This document shows positions 1 to 12,020 of a DNA stretch of 31,321 nucleotides, piece by piece; within the stretch, counting starts at the first letter, position 1; every line of letters begins with the position of its first letter. The position numbers and the translations under genes are program-made. The stretch lies in the NCBI GenBank assembly GCA_000444245.1, contig ATSW01127825.1, positions 1-31,321 of the forward strand, written 5' to 3'. This DNA is from Botryllus schlosseri (Eukaryota; Chordata; Ascidiacea; Stolidobranchia; Styelidae). Below the pieces are notes generated by a model. It was not told the origin of the DNA, ran no database searches, and saw nothing but the letters and a program-made list of their open reading frames with translations.

Positions 1-540
1 GATAGAAACAAAACACTTCGCTAACAGAAGGAAACGAAGTTTGTGAAAGTCTACCTACGCAAAATAACTTAACAACTTCTGGAACCACAATGACAATAGT
101 AACATTTGAGAAAATTTCGTTTGATTTTACAGTATACTTGGAGTCGGACTCCACAACTTCCACTCCGAGGTCGACTGCAGAATTCCTACCTAACTATATG
201 ATTTTAGCTTTATGTGCAAATGGATCCCAACATAAATTGTTTAGCTTGCCCAGGTAGTCCAAGAGGTAGGGCCGAATCCGGTATTGTCCAGTATTTTACA
301 TAGTCATTTACTAGGAAAATTCGAGTATCTGCGGCCCACCACCTAACGATGCAGCTAAGCAATGAGCAGTTCAGTAGAAGTAAATAACTGGAAACGTTAG
401 TTGAACGGATGTGCAGTTGCGTTTCGCTACTATTTCTCAAAACACCAATCCACGGGGATTACGGTTAATTTAAGACAGCGCCATTGATCGAATAACAACG
501 TGACAAATACCCGAAACCTGTGCTTATTATCGAAACGAGA
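1..540. other. Unassigned AT-rich sequence, no gene seen
   Basis: No coding frame, RNA gene or recognisable repeat was found. The only small structure is a 13-bp palindrome, GGAGTCGGACTCC, near 140-152, followed by CCACTTCCACTCC. That is faintly like the ACTTCTACTT arrays of family A but too short to call. Confidence 0.4.
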
Positions 541-960
541 AGGGGGCTACATCCATTCATCACCAGCACGCCCCGTCAAACAAACGCTTCCCGCCGGGTC
601 GGGATCGCGATCTCCGCCCAAGGATTGACAACTCCAAAGAGACCTCTCGATTGTGACGCGTACGACCGTTTGTTCCGTCACACGTCCCCAACGATGAACT
701 TCGCGTGGCGTTGCGATTTCCTCACGAATGGCGTTCGGCGTGACTGTACAATTGGTTTTGGAGCTGGACCTTTGCGGGGTAGCGGATTCCGCGTATGTTG
801 TGAACCGCAACGCGGCCGGAGATTGCATAGCGCCGCTGCGTTTGGTGGGTACCTGAGATCCAAGAGACTTAATGCTAGCGGTCAGACGTAATTTGATTGG
901 CCAGACCGCGCAGCGAGTCATGATTCATAAATCGCAATGACCCCGTGACGTGAATCAACG
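541..960. other. CpG-dense, GC-rich block
   Basis: GC content rises to just over half and a hand count gives about 44 CpG dinucleotides in 420 bp, well above expectation for this composition. Open frames of about 120 codons run on both strands (520-891 plus, 547-921 minus). This is mostly explained by a shortage of AT-rich stop codons, and neither product has a domain I recognise. The block could be a CpG-island promoter, a conserved exon or an old GC-rich repeat. The sequence does not decide between these. Confidence 0.4.
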
Positions 961-1032
961 GCTACAGGCACCGACTGATTCTCTAAACCTCCGTTCAAAT
1001 CCCCTGTAATGATGTAGCTATTGTACAGCCGA

Positions 1033-1190
1033 CAGAAGTGGTCAAGTTAGTCGGTGTAGCTAATCAATTACAAGTAAAAGCAACGCTATGAATTCAGACA
1101 CAATTACAATCAGAGGTGGTCAGTGGTCACCTTTGTCTACTTGCACTAATTAGTTGAGCGATTATGATTGTAGACTAGTCCTACTTCTAC
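1033..1190. mobile_element. Family A hAT-like termini, two close together
   Basis: CAGAAGTGGTCAAG starts at 1033 and is followed by AATTACAAGTAAAAG, the expected subterminal pattern of family A. A second terminus, CAGAGGTGGTCAG, starts at 1111 in the same orientation. An ACTTCTACTT tract lies near 1182-1192. Two same-direction ends 78 bp apart suggest one element inserted into or beside another, or a deletion derivative. No target duplication could be assigned and no transposase is present. Confidence 0.5.
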
Positions 1191-1197
1191 TTATCGG

Positions 1198-1221
1198 TTG
1201 TTGTTGTTGTTGTTGTTGTTG
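1198..1221 (+). repeat. (TTG)8 microsatellite
   Basis: Eight uninterrupted TTG units (CAA on the minus strand) follow directly after an ACTTCTACTT tract of family A. They are followed by a short CA/CACT-rich stretch to about 1246. Confidence 0.95.
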
Positions 1222-1246
1222 CCACACACTCACTCACACACATTTG

Positions 1247-2087
1247 ATTTGACAGTCTCACATCGTAATTTCTGCAATCGTAACTTCGCACTCTGACCAA
1301 GAACGGCACCAGTGAGATTCCGTATAATTCAAGTCACGAATTTGCAATGGCCTAGAAGCTTATTATTCACCGGCATGGTCCATGTTGCGTGGCAAGGCAT
1401 CAGGAACGAGCTTGCAGCCAGACTAGCATATGCCAGGATTACTAATTTCAAACTCAAGACACATTGGTTTAGTAATATCCAAATTGCTAAATCCACGACG
1501 AGGTATTCATATTAAAAACAGACTTCGATCAAATCGTAATCACACGCATTATAACGTTAAGCTGGATTGCTACGCACAAGGCAGATGTGATATTTGTCTA
1601 ATCTTGTAAACACACACCTAATCACCCTACGCTGCCATTTCACGCGGGGAAATTTTAATCAAGAGATATAATATGCCATATCTCGAAATCTTTAGCGCGT
1701 ATGTCACGCTACAAAGCTATGGGGATCTATACATTTCCTGGTGTGAACCGTGCGCAGTCTTACGGGTGAGTGTACGGCCGATTGACGCTCTCCTCAGTCA
1801 ATATAAGCTCAAAAATAGCGCTGGTAATGTCTTGCATTGAGGGTGACATGATACATAATTTTGAGGTTATATTCTGTCATCTTGGCAGGCACATCACGGC
1901 GGGGTGTAGCACAATAGTATGTTAGGGTTCGATCGTAATCACAACGCATAAATCCCACATTCCTAGACCACCAATTCTTTTTGATAGAATCTGGGTTATC
2001 ATTACAGTCGAATCCCAATTACCTCACCGACTCGTACAGTCATTATGTATCACGCGTGCTTGATGAAACCTTAGTCAGACCTAAACC
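1247..2087. other. Unassigned sequence, no gene seen
   Basis: No recognisable gene, RNA or transposon. A 7-bp-arm hairpin, GAGATAT...ATATCTC, lies near 1664-1685. Open frames here are under 70 codons and look like chance. Confidence 0.4.
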
Positions 2088-2202
2088 GGATTAACTCCTA
2101 TTTCAGGGTCGCTTGCCCCTGAGTGTATTGTCGTGGCGTGTTTGTCTTTTACTTACGCGTAAGTTAATCCGAATCTAATCCTAATCCGAGAAAAGTTAAT
2201 CC
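2088..2202. promoter_or_regulatory. Cluster of K50-homeodomain-type sites (TAATCC)
   Basis: TAATCC occurs at 2165-2170, 2176-2181, 2182-2187 and 2197-2202, and its reverse, GGATTA, at 2088-2093. The outer sites form inverted and direct repeats (GGATTAACT at 2088-2096, AGTTAATCC at 2162-2170 and 2194-2202). A perfect 14-bp palindrome, ACTTACGCGTAAGT, sits at 2151-2164. TAATCC is the established core site of K50 homeodomain proteins (Otx, Pitx, Goosecoid, Bicoid). Five in 115 bp is far above chance, so an enhancer is a reasonable inference, but a decayed tandem repeat is also possible. Confidence 0.35.
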
Positions 2203-5200
2203 AGGGAATTCACTTCAAGCAACTACACTTTAATGTCTTTTCACGAGCATGCGCCGCGGATTTATTGTACAAATTTGCGGCTACATTTCGGTAATATAAG
2301 ATAATGACGCTCTGTGAGGCTTGCCTTGATTGCAATGTACACAAGATGGTCCTCGGTTAAAAGCGGCTCCGTATACCAAGTCTATTGTGGGTGTGTTGCT
2401 GCCGCTGTATAAGCCTTTAACGTAGCTTCCGTCTTATTGCAAGCACTTAACCGCGCCATCGGTGCGGATATTGGTTAATCAAGTTAAGTCATTTGAGCCG
2501 CAATTAGTATACCTTATAGTGGGCATAACTTTTAGCGCAAATATTCCCGCGTTGACGATGAGTTCAGACCGAGTTCGGCCGATATGTCGACTCCAATATT
2601 GTGGTGGTACATAGCTAACAATACTGATATTTCAATGATTTATGATGCCCATTACGCAGTGACATAAATATCATTTGTGCGGTGTGACATGACACTTAGC
2701 ATGATTCATTGTACTTCCATATACTTATACATTGATATGTAGGGCGAAGCTCTACACACGACATTGTGCATGTTTACACCCGATACTGGGGTTTTCTGGT
2801 ATGGGAGTGGTTGAAAATTTGGAGGCATTACGTTCATTCTTCAGTTAAAGGCACGTGTAATTTTGTACATTCAAAAGAGTTTGCAATTCAAATAATGTTT
2901 TCCATTCTAGTTCAAACTATTAAGAATATAAGAGTCCATATACTTTTAATATTCAACCGACCGTCATTAAAAAGGATTACATCATAGGCAATAATATCTT
3001 TTAAAAGACGTGGTTTCCCAACCATACCCTGGTTTATGGTGCTACTTCTTGCGATTGCAAGATTTTGTGACCATTTAACCGTTGGCTTTGTATTCGATCA
3101 ATATTCACACACTGCTAGATAGGAATCCATATTTGAAAGCCACATCGGTTGGCAGCGCAAATATTTCTTCCAGTTACAAGTGCATCGTTATTAACACTCT
3201 CTGCCTCTATGTCGATACCACGTAATAGCCCGAACGTGTGCTAATTCCTGCACAGACCACAGACCACCATCGCGAGTTAATCTCAAAGCAGTCGCTTTAC
3301 CGGGATAGTTCTACTTCCAGACTGCGATGTATTTTTGTTCTCTTCATCCCACAATTAGCACGGACGGTGTAGACACTTAGCGCGGTTTCTCCGCCGCGAG
3401 GTGCGCATGACCTTTAGTAATGTGGGGTAAGTGGCTTGTGAAAGGCTGTCTCTGTCGGAGAAGATATGTCAGGGAAATCGAATGGTAATACGCGTGAATG
3501 TATAGGATAAAGTGCTGTAATTTTGAGTACATACGTTTATGTAGGTGAGTACGCAAGGGGTCACGAGCGTGTGCTATGCGCGGGCAAAGGCGTCCACAAA
3601 TTTATCATTCCAGATATTGCTTGATGTTGATGTGGTCTTTATCGTTTCTTTATATCTACGGTCCCTTTACAGCCGGCCAATTTATCACGAACCCCGTTCC
3701 ATACTTCCGTGCTGAACACTACCTATATCAGGTTGTGCGTGGCGATAACCAGTAAACTGTACCGTTTGGACGAATGTTCATTACTTAAGATACAGCTGAG
3801 TTTGCAAATTCGGTAAAGGAATACAATTATTCACTGCCTATATGCTGTCACTAGACGTGACATGCATCAATGGCATGACTACATGCACACGGGTTGTTGA
3901 CGATGCCATAAAACAAAATCCACCCACGGTCTGAGTGAGTAAAATATTCAAGCAGTGGGAGTGGAATAGTCCATGTTATTCAGTGAAGACTGTCTGACAT
4001 TGTCATCGTTTCGGGTACCTATTTGTAGCTCTCCCACCGAGGTTGCATGGAATCGTATGTATATCATTATCGTATTCCCGTTTAATGCTTTATTGCCTTG
4101 GTGGGAAAAATCGATGTGATGGGTGGGTTCGTGTCACAACCAATAAGCGGCATGCCTGTGGTGTCGGTATAAGCCTGTCACAAAGTTACATATGGCTGTA
4201 TGCATGTGTACAAGTCTAGTTATGATGAAAGTCGAATTCGTTTACGTCTTAAGCCTGAACGCAAATAGAAATCTGCACCCGTCAGTTAGAACGCTAATAA
4301 TGACATATTGTACCTGTCTCAGTAACTCCTGCGTGTTGGTTATCGGCAAATTTTGTTTCTATGACGAGCAAGGCGTGAAATCAAGAAGGCGTCAAAAGGA
4401 ACTGGCGAAACGATGAGCTGCTTTCCGATTTCACGCGAATCCTGAGCTGTGTCCAGTATGTGGCCTACGATTTTGTAATCGTAAGGTATTTATTGATGAT
4501 GCCAGCATGAATCGTTGATCTTGAAATAGATGGACATTCTCCGGTTACAGTGGAAAGTGTTCGAGTCCGAGACTGTGCATCAAGTTACATCAGGAAACTG
4601 TATTGAATGTGGTATAGAGATACGGTATTCGTTATTGTATCATCGAATATCTAAGGAACTGATAGGACACCGCAGGTTCGGAATTGGTGATGAATCAGCA
4701 CGTGATAATGCACGATTTTACCCTGCTAAGCGATTGCAGCACTGGGGCGAATCATGTTCGAACTTGGAGGAGTCGATTATTGGATGCCATTAACACGGGC
4801 ACATAGGATAGCAAAGATTAGCACAGATTCGGATTTGACACCCTTCGAAACAGTTTAAAATTAAACAATTGAATAGTGTATTGCAGTTCTGTACCTCGGA
4901 GAAGCTTTTCAGATTAAAATTAGGATTCCAAAATACGGATGTCATGTCATTATTGAACTAATTTGTCATTATGCGCAATATGCGCGAGAAATTCACGAAT
5001 GATTTATGGACGTGCGGCTTGATATATTTTAATAAATAGTCTAGTCATAAAATAAATGCCACTTTGTAGGAAATGTAACAATTGCACGGTTATGTGGGTG
5101 CAACGGTTTTCAACTCTTTTGCATAAACTCTTTCGTATTAGTATAACGCTGGCAAAATAAATATTCAATATACCCACCCGTTACGGGTATACTTGCATCA

Positions 5201-7296
5201 GATGATACGAGCTTTGAATAGTTGTATTCTGTTTCACTGGCGAGGCGAAAATGTTGTTCAGCTTGAAGTAGGAGTTGTCTGAAGGCAAAAAGGATTTCGA
5301 TTGTGAAGAACATATAGTCAATACAGATAGCCACATTCGAGTTTCAATTTTAACACATATGAAGCGGATATCGACATGCATTTAGATTTGAATGAACCGG
5401 GTTTGGGAATACCTTCAGGTTCGAAAGTTGAGATATAAGTCAGATACTGTGTACCGACTGAAACAAACCTGGGCCAGTGTGAAAGAGATTTTCAAGATAT
5501 TACCACGTTTTACCTTGACTTAAAATTGGGGCCGGTGAAATCGAGTAAACCTTAGTAATTTGATTACAAATCGAGTTCGATTCGAGTGCAGTATCACTCA
5601 TTTTGACATCGTAAGAGTATGTGTGATTTGGAAAGTTATCTGTACATGTGAAAAATATCTGCACATTTTACGCCAAGCCGTTACCCCTGTACCCGTACTT
5701 GAAGTGTCCGCATCCGATATTTTGATACTAACAATCGGCACAGGTCACGAAAGGCGATTTTCTGGGCATGTTCCATATGACTCACAACGGTAGCCGTTCG
5801 CGGAATGGGTCAAAAGGGTACGGTCGATTTCACTCAAAACAGATTCTCGATGCCGATCGAGTCTGCAGATGACAATCGGGCTTTTCATCGAGAACGATAT
5901 GTTTTGGCTATTACCGTGCCGTTGGGGGCGGAAAGGACACCGGTTAATTAGCAAAACGAATGTATTTACTCAAATAATTTTACGCTTGCGATTGCGCTAC
6001 CTATCGAAGGCGTATGTTGTGTTGGTTTGCTGTTGTGGATACAACATGAGACAAGTCATCCGAACGAGTTCAATTATGAAACATGAGAGGTGACAAATTT
6101 GAATACTTTTTGGGACTGTGTAATATTTGGTTTATATGTCCCAATGTTCCAACCCAGTTTATGCCAAATCTGAGCATAAGTTCATCTCCATCAAGCACAG
6201 ATCACGTCGATTTCCGCAGACTGACTTGGTAATAATTCTCCTTGAAGAGCAAAATAACTAGTTCCATTTCCTCAGTTACATACATGACAAAAACTCTACG
6301 TGGTAGCGCATTTGGTGGTGAGTCCAATATAGCTACATAGCTACCATGGATTTATCTGAAAGTCCTGGCATCGCCGTCAAGCCGTGTGGGCTCGCTACTG
6401 AGATGAATGTTGCAATTTACGTTGATGCAGTCAAAAGCTACCTGAAAAGTTAGCTTGAAACCTGACTTTCAACCCGAATTCAATATTCTTACAATCGTAA
6501 GTAACATCAATGCTTGAAAATGCAATAGTACAGCCACGTCTTGCGGTGTCTTAGGAAATGATTTCGGTACGCGGTCAATATCTTTTCGATGCAGATTCAA
6601 CAGGATGATTGATCAATCACGAATCAGCACATTGACACATTAATGAAAGTGATAGATATTTAAATTTAATTAGGAAACTGGACAGTAGACAGCCGGCGTC
6701 AAAGGGGTCGATTTCAATCACAGCTCACGTGAACGCTTAACCGTAACGGAGAAACTCATCTGAGATATGGGAAATGCGTTTTCAAGACTTAGCAACATTT
6801 CAGCAGTTGATCTATGTCATTGCGCTTTTATGTACACCATTCGCGCTACACAGGCCAACGCCAATGTATTGTTAGTTACTCTGTTAATTTCATTTCGTAT
6901 TGGTCATGATCCACGTCCCTCCTTTTGAATCTTCTAGTTTTATTCATAATCAAGTTGCAGTGTAGGTCCATCATTTTGAAAGTGGATTCTGACAACCATC
7001 CGATCCGCGAATACTTAGATGCCACGGCATTCTTTAAGGCGGTGTTCAGGCGATGTCATGGTCTCGGAATTACGTTTCGAAACCGGTCATGTAAAAAAGT
7101 CGACGTCAATGTATGCGGCAGGATTATAGCCAAGCATCTGTAACGGGAATGGATATAACATGGAAAATGCCGGGTTCGGATTTACGATATTTGCAAAATC
7201 GGATACTGATTCGGATATAGAGACGGGAGTGGGAATGAGCTTGGACTGATCGACCGATTTCGTCGAATTCAGGACGCTAACGAATATGCTCTCAGG
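2203..7296. other. Long stretch without recognisable gene or repeat
   Basis: About 5 kb with only short open frames (87 codons at most, at 4530-4793) on both strands, none with a motif I recognise. No transposon termini, tRNA structure or rRNA similarity was seen. Base composition is mildly AT-rich, and 2770-3000 is especially so. It is best read as intergenic or intronic DNA, or as repeats too decayed to recognise by eye. Confidence 0.45.
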
Positions 7297-8122
7297 CAGG
7301 GGTGGGCAACCTGCGGCCGTAGAAGGGAAATTGTGCGGCCGTGACACGTAGTTTAAATTTTATGTGTTGGCGGCGGTCGACAGGGAAATTTAATTTACGA
7401 ATTGACTACCGAATTTTTGAGAGACTTTATTTAATCTTGAAATTTTTTTCGCGCTACGCGCGATTCAATGCTATTCTTCATATATAATAGCACCCTTTGC
7501 AATCCGAACCCACGGTACAGATGAGAACAGCAGGGGCAAATGATGCGCCCTGTATAGAAATGCCAACTTGGAATCGTGTGCTTCTCGCGAAAGAAATTTG
7601 TTTATGGTACGTCTGGGCGATTCGAATATATTTCCACTACAGCCTACCGACAATCCTGTTGGACGGTCGAGAAATAGCAGTAGGCAACAAAGTGACTAAT
7701 AACAATTAGTCATCCGGAAGAGGATCATGTGTAACTTGCCCTAAATTTTCGAAGACACATAACTCCATCAACTCCACCAGTGAATCTGATCGTATGAGCT
7801 GATAAAGGATAAATATTAGATGGCAATATGTGAACCTACTAATAATAATGACGAAATTGAATCGTGAATCTGAAAAATTTCGCTCTTCACGCAACCATAC
7901 CGTATCCCAAGCAGTAATTATTCAAAACATGGCCACTCGCGATTTCGGTGCCTATATGAGAAAGTATGTTAGTCCGGAGTTCACCGTAAATGGACATGGA
8001 CAGTTTACCATGGGTATTCGGCGTCCAGTTAGTTCATTACGGCTTATGCACTGGAATGCGGCCGTATGCTACATAAGTAATCGTAATGCGGCCGTGAATA
8101 GCAAAAAGGTTGCCCACCGCTG
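7297..8122 (+). mobile_element. Element D: non-autonomous hAT-like transposon
   Basis: The ends form a clear inverted repeat: CAGGGGTGGGCAACC at 7297-7311 and GGTTGCCCACCGCTG at 8108-8122, 14 of 15 matching. Subterminal TGCGGCCGT repeats, all in the same orientation, lie at 7312-7320, 7334-7342, 8057-8065 and 8087-8095. This is typical of transposase-binding repeats. The flanking 8-mers, CTCTCAGG (7289-7296) and GGCTCTGG (8123-8130), agree at five positions, fitting an old, decayed 8-bp duplication. The 101-codon frame at 7830-8135 has no hAT transposase motif, so the 826-bp element would depend on a transposase from elsewhere. Confidence 0.8.
7436..7470. repeat. T-run plus CGCGC hairpin motif inside element D
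   Basis: A T-rich run leads into the near-palindrome CGCGCTACGCGCG at 7450-7462 and then GATT. The same arrangement, T-rich tract plus CGCGCTTCGCGCG plus GATT, appears reverse-complemented in element G at 27285-27316, and a related copy lies at 26043-26070. Confidence 0.6.
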
Positions 8123-8259
8123 GGCTCTGGGATGATACTTGGTGACTTTTACGAATAGGATTGGGATTCAGACCTCCAATCTGGAATAGATTATGGATTG
8201 GAAAATTTTACATCCACTCCAAACTGATATAGCTGGAAATAACAGCTATCGAATATATC
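8123..8259. other. Short spacer between elements D and A2
   Basis: This 137-bp AT-rich spacer between two transposon copies has no gene or RNA feature visible. Confidence 0.5.
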
Positions 8260-8790
8260 CAATGGCGGACAAAGTAGTCAGCGTTTCCATGCGAATAGAA
8301 GTCAAAGTAACACCGTACATTTTTAGCTAATTACAAGTAGAAGTATCACTTCGAAGTCATTTCAAAACTATATCAAGTACAAGAAAATGGATGAATGTAA
8401 TCTACTCAAGTACTTAAATTACAAAGTGTAGATCTGGTTGAAGGGTCGCATATTTTAGAAGGTAATCGTAGCAGTCCTCTAGAAATTCCAGGCGCGTCTT
8501 CGAAACTAGGGTAAAATGACTAACGTGTAATTTACGTAAATATATTCAGTTACCGTGATAAAAGGTCATTTTCGTCCAGTTGTCACGACTATTTCATTCA
8601 TAAAAAGTATGCAAGCACACCTCAAAACTACTTTCTACTTTACGAAATCCAAAATGTGTCGAGTCAATAGTTTTGCCTTGAAACCTGTTCGGTAGAAGTA
8701 GAAGTGATCAAAAGCATGACTACTTTATTAGTACAAGGAGGCAAAACATATACTTCACTACTCGCCAAATGAATTACTTAGTGACCATTG
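8260..8790 (+). mobile_element. Family A hAT-like element, copy A2
   Basis: The left end reads CAATGGCGGACAAAGTAGTC and the right end GTGACCATTG, so both termini carry CAATGG in inverted orientation. Inside are AATTACAAGTAGAAGTATCAC on the left, the shared core TATTCAGTTACCGTGAT at about 8543-8560, ACTACTTTCTACTTTACG, and a right-hand AAGTAGAAGTGATCAAAAG tract. The same order recurs in copies A3 and A8, and in reverse in A4 and A7. Length is 531 bp. Flanking 8-mers match only partly and no transposase frame exists. Confidence 0.65.
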
Positions 8791-9555
8791 ATTTTCACTA
8801 TTTCGATTCGGATTTGAAAATCTTCAAACTGTCGCAGTTGGATATGACAACGACCGTGAAAAAAAATCAAATTTCCTCCCGCGAGTGCTATGCTGCTTTA
8901 TACAGGGTTGAGATTGCGTCATTTTCCGGATCATTTCAGCGTGTCAAATTGCATGAACGAAATACGCGCCCCGTTCTCACAATGCCAGTCTATGTCACGA
9001 ACTAGGCCTTCCACTTTGTTATTGATGAGCGCTCGCGGAAAGGTGAAAAGTCCGTCGAGAACCGCGTCGTCCGAGCTATTAGTATAGGTATTTGTGCTGG
9101 GCGCCTTTGCGTACACAGAATCCCGCGAGATAGCCATCGCTTTTCGACGCTTTAACAGCGCCGTTTGCCCACGACCATGTATACGCGACTGCAAAGCACT
9201 TAGAAGCGCGCCTTTGTGAGACGAGGCTACTCTATGAGAAAGGTACACACCATTGTGTGTTGAAAAAATTATTATTTGTACACGTATTCATAACGCTATC
9301 TCCCTGTCTATATCGCGAGGACCCGTAATACATGGGCATCGAATGAATTACGGACCGTGTGATTTATCGCGATTGCTATCGCCTTCGAGTTATTGTGTGA
9401 CGAACTCCGCGTATAGTGTGGATTTTATTAGTTGCAAATATTTGAGAAGATCTTACAGCACACCTAACAGCGTGATGTGCGTTGTACAGTATGTCTGACC
9501 GTGACGTGATAAGTTCCACGGACCCACACCAATATGAGCTACACTCGGAGCTGAT
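8791..9555. other. Inter-element sequence with a CpG-rich middle (about 9000-9250)
   Basis: Around 9000-9250 GC and CpG rise and the minus strand is open for 105 codons (9248-8931), but the translation has no domain I recognise and ends without a splice-like feature I trust. From 9250 to 9555 the composition returns to normal. A partial host exon cannot be excluded. I do not call a gene. Confidence 0.3.
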
Positions 9556-10134
9556 CAGAGGAGACTGCATTGCTTCTCAAGTATAAGTAGAAGAAATCCA
9601 GTCAATTTTTATTCATTTACAAGTAGATGAATATTTGGGGGGGGGGACATTTGTTCCAGTGGACAACTGCTAGTTCCAAAACACGACGAAACTACTTGAT
9701 GTGGAAGTAACAAAATGAGAGGCCTGAAAACTGCCCAAGGAAGTATAGCTTTAAATGTAAATTATGTCGAGCGGCCGCTTACTTAAGCAGGTTGTCTAGC
9801 ACGGCTGTACTTTCACAATTGAAAGATTTATCTTAGCGAATACTGCGAAATGAACACCGTCTCGGGACATATGCAGTTACCGTGATACAGGTATCATTCC
9901 GTGCGGTTCTCGATAGCAATATCACTTACAAAAGAGCTGAAAATCCATCACGCAGCTATACTGTCACTTTTTAGCAAATTCAAAGTGTAAACAATCAGAC
10001 GCTGTGTCCAAATACTGTCGAAGTAGATGGGGAAGTTGACTTAAAACATAAGCACTTGAGCAAGTAGAGCAAGTAGGCAAAACGCACTTGGGTACTCCGA
10101 AAAGGTAGGAGTAATTCCCTGCTGACAACCTCTG
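9556..10134 (+). mobile_element. Family A hAT-like element, copy A3 (longest)
   Basis: It begins CAGAGGAGACTGCATTG and ends CTGACAACCTCTG, so the termini share CAGAGG in inverted orientation. The left arm has CTCAAGTATAAGTAGAAG, the right arm GCACTTGAGCAAGTAGAG. The core CATATGCAGTTACCGTGATA lies at about 9868-9887 and matches copies A2 and A8. A ten-G run at 9637-9646 sits in the left arm. The 579-bp copy codes for nothing recognisable. Flanking 8-mers do not match convincingly. Confidence 0.7.
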
Positions 10135-10561
10135 GGAACTTATTTATAACATTGACATGAAATATCTCGTGTACTTAGGCCAATACTAGTGACGTCATAT
10201 TTCCACTGGCCCGCAATGCATACGACCTCTTCTATCTGCGTCTAAGAGTATGAGTAACACTTCGGTCCGAATGGATCACCATTAAATGATACGACAAGAG
10301 CGTGACGTTTAAATAACGTTTAAATAATTTCTATATGGTTAGTATATGGTAAGTTGCGGCGATAGAAATATAGCGTGTTATTTAAACCTATAGATGACTC
10401 AACACTGCAACAGTTCACTGACCGACAGGCAAGCGCAAGGAGTTGTGACCGTTCCAAGCGCCATCATGTTGTCGTAATCTGATGAATTGAATAATAACTT
10501 AAAAACCTGATTCCGCAATTAAAACTTCATACCTCGAATGAACTATATATGTACACTTGTA
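10135..10561. other. Spacer between inverted A copies, with small tandem and inverted repeats
   Basis: No gene is seen. CGTTTAAATAA is repeated in tandem at 10306-10316 and 10317-10327. Its inverse, TTATTTAAAC, lies at 10378-10387, making a 10-bp-arm stem with a loop of about 60 nt. A TGACGTCA palindrome lies at 10190-10197. Confidence 0.6.
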
Positions 10562-11017
10562 CAGAGGAGGTAAGTATCAAAGTGCTTTTACTGTTTCAGA
10601 TAACTCAGATATCATTTGCCAACTTATACTACTTAATAAAGTGGTTATGTTTTATTAGACCACTTCCACTTCTGCTCCTAACTTTTCACACGTTCTATTT
10701 TGTCAAGTAGACAGTTGTTTCGAGATATGATTGCATTGGTTTCACGAGGAACAGTCCCTCCATCACGGTACCAGAATTGAATATATTTCGAAATTGCATA
10801 TGCTTGTAAAGTTACTCTTGTCATTTTGCATACGTCGCGTAGATACGCCCTGTTATTTCGATTGAAGCCACCGCCTATTAACTGCTAACGATATGTGATC
10901 TCCTGGCCTAATCTACTATATGAAAGTACTAACTTAGTACATTTCATATCTTTCATTTTTCATTTCTGTTTGAAATAGTTTTACAAGTACTTGAGTAACT
11001 GGAACGCCAGCCTTCCG
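10562..11017 (-). mobile_element. Family A hAT-like element, copy A4 (reverse)
   Basis: The left end, CAGAGGAGGTAAG at 10562, is the inverse of the usual right end. The right side shows TTACAAGTACTTGAGTAAC followed by CGCCAGCCTTCCG, a worn inverse of CAGAAGTGGTCAAG. Between them ACTTCCACTTCTG (about 10660-10675) and CATCACGGTACCAGAATTGA (from about 10761) are the reverse of the core in A2, A3 and A8. It stands in opposite orientation to A3, 427 bp away. The minus frame at 11299-10934 overlaps it and is not a transposase. Confidence 0.6.
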
Positions 11018-12020
11018 GTACATATACAAATGTATATATCCCTGATTACATTTTAAGACCTGGTAATTAAAGCGATAATGCGAAAGGACGCTCGTAAGCA
11101 TTGGAGGTGGCGCTGCCGGACGACACGATGGTATACCATGCAGGCGGTTACCGAATTTACTGTAATTAATGGTAATTACGCATCTTTCAATGTGCGCGGA
11201 CACTTCAATAGCTGGTGCATTTAACTCAACGGAAGGCATGCGGATCAAATTATGCCCATTATCGTAGCGATTTGAGTTGGTTCGCCGCGGTGTGAGCATG
11301 CAATCAGACGCGATAGGACACTAAGCTTTCCCTTAAGAGTGGGATGGTATGGTCCACACAACGCTTAGGGAGCGGTTCTATATTCTAATATTAACACTCG
11401 GACCGTTTCGTGTTTAATGTAGCTGATTTATCAAATATGCTTTGTCGCTTAGCTGTTTTGGCAGTTTGTAGAAGTACAAATATCTAGAAGAAGTTTGCTT
11501 GGGGAGAAGCACTCGCGATGAGTGTCTTACCCAACGCATTCCTTAGTATATATACAATATACATGTACATAACATCAAGTTGTTCCGTCCACCGCACTGC
11601 AATGCGGAACGCACACCTGCGAGTAATTTTACAATTTACTCATCGGCACGTATAATTAGTCCCGCAGCCGTTTAAATTAGCCTCCCACGCGCGCACTGCA
11701 AAGTGATGACTTTGACCATCTCCGATTGAACCCGAATCGCCGAAACGCAACTGACGGCATGTTGTGGGATAGAGTTCCCGGCGTGCCCCCTTAACTTTTG
11801 TTGTTTTAACGCGACCTTCTGCGGCGCTGGTTTGGTTTTGAAAATACCCGTTTCGCATCGCGCGCGGCATCGCGTTTCAACGGTTGATCTGCGCTACCAT
11901 TAGCGCTGCTTGATAACTTGAGCACCATATGGAGGTTTTGTATATGAGTACGTATTGGCAGGTCAATAAACGGGGTCTTCCTTTCCTAATTTGACTTGTT
12001 CTGCGTTATGGAATCGCAAT
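11018..12020. other. Inter-element sequence with a CpG-rich block at about 11580-11900
   Basis: The left part is ordinary. From about 11580 to 11900 GC and CpG rise (for example GCATCGCGCGCGGCATCGCG near 11856), and the minus strand is open for 76 codons (11870-11640). No domain is recognisable. It resembles the other GC blocks of this window in size and texture, but no clear sequence identity with them was seen. Confidence 0.35.

Noticed and set aside
7297-8135. Open frame of 101 codons at 7830-8135 as a transposase
   Set aside because: It lacks any hAT transposase or dimerisation motif and spans the subterminal repeats and terminus of a non-autonomous element.
9768-9780. NotI site GCGGCCGC in copy A3 as a cloning-vector junction
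   Set aside because: The surrounding sequence continues as family A on both sides, so it is a natural site.
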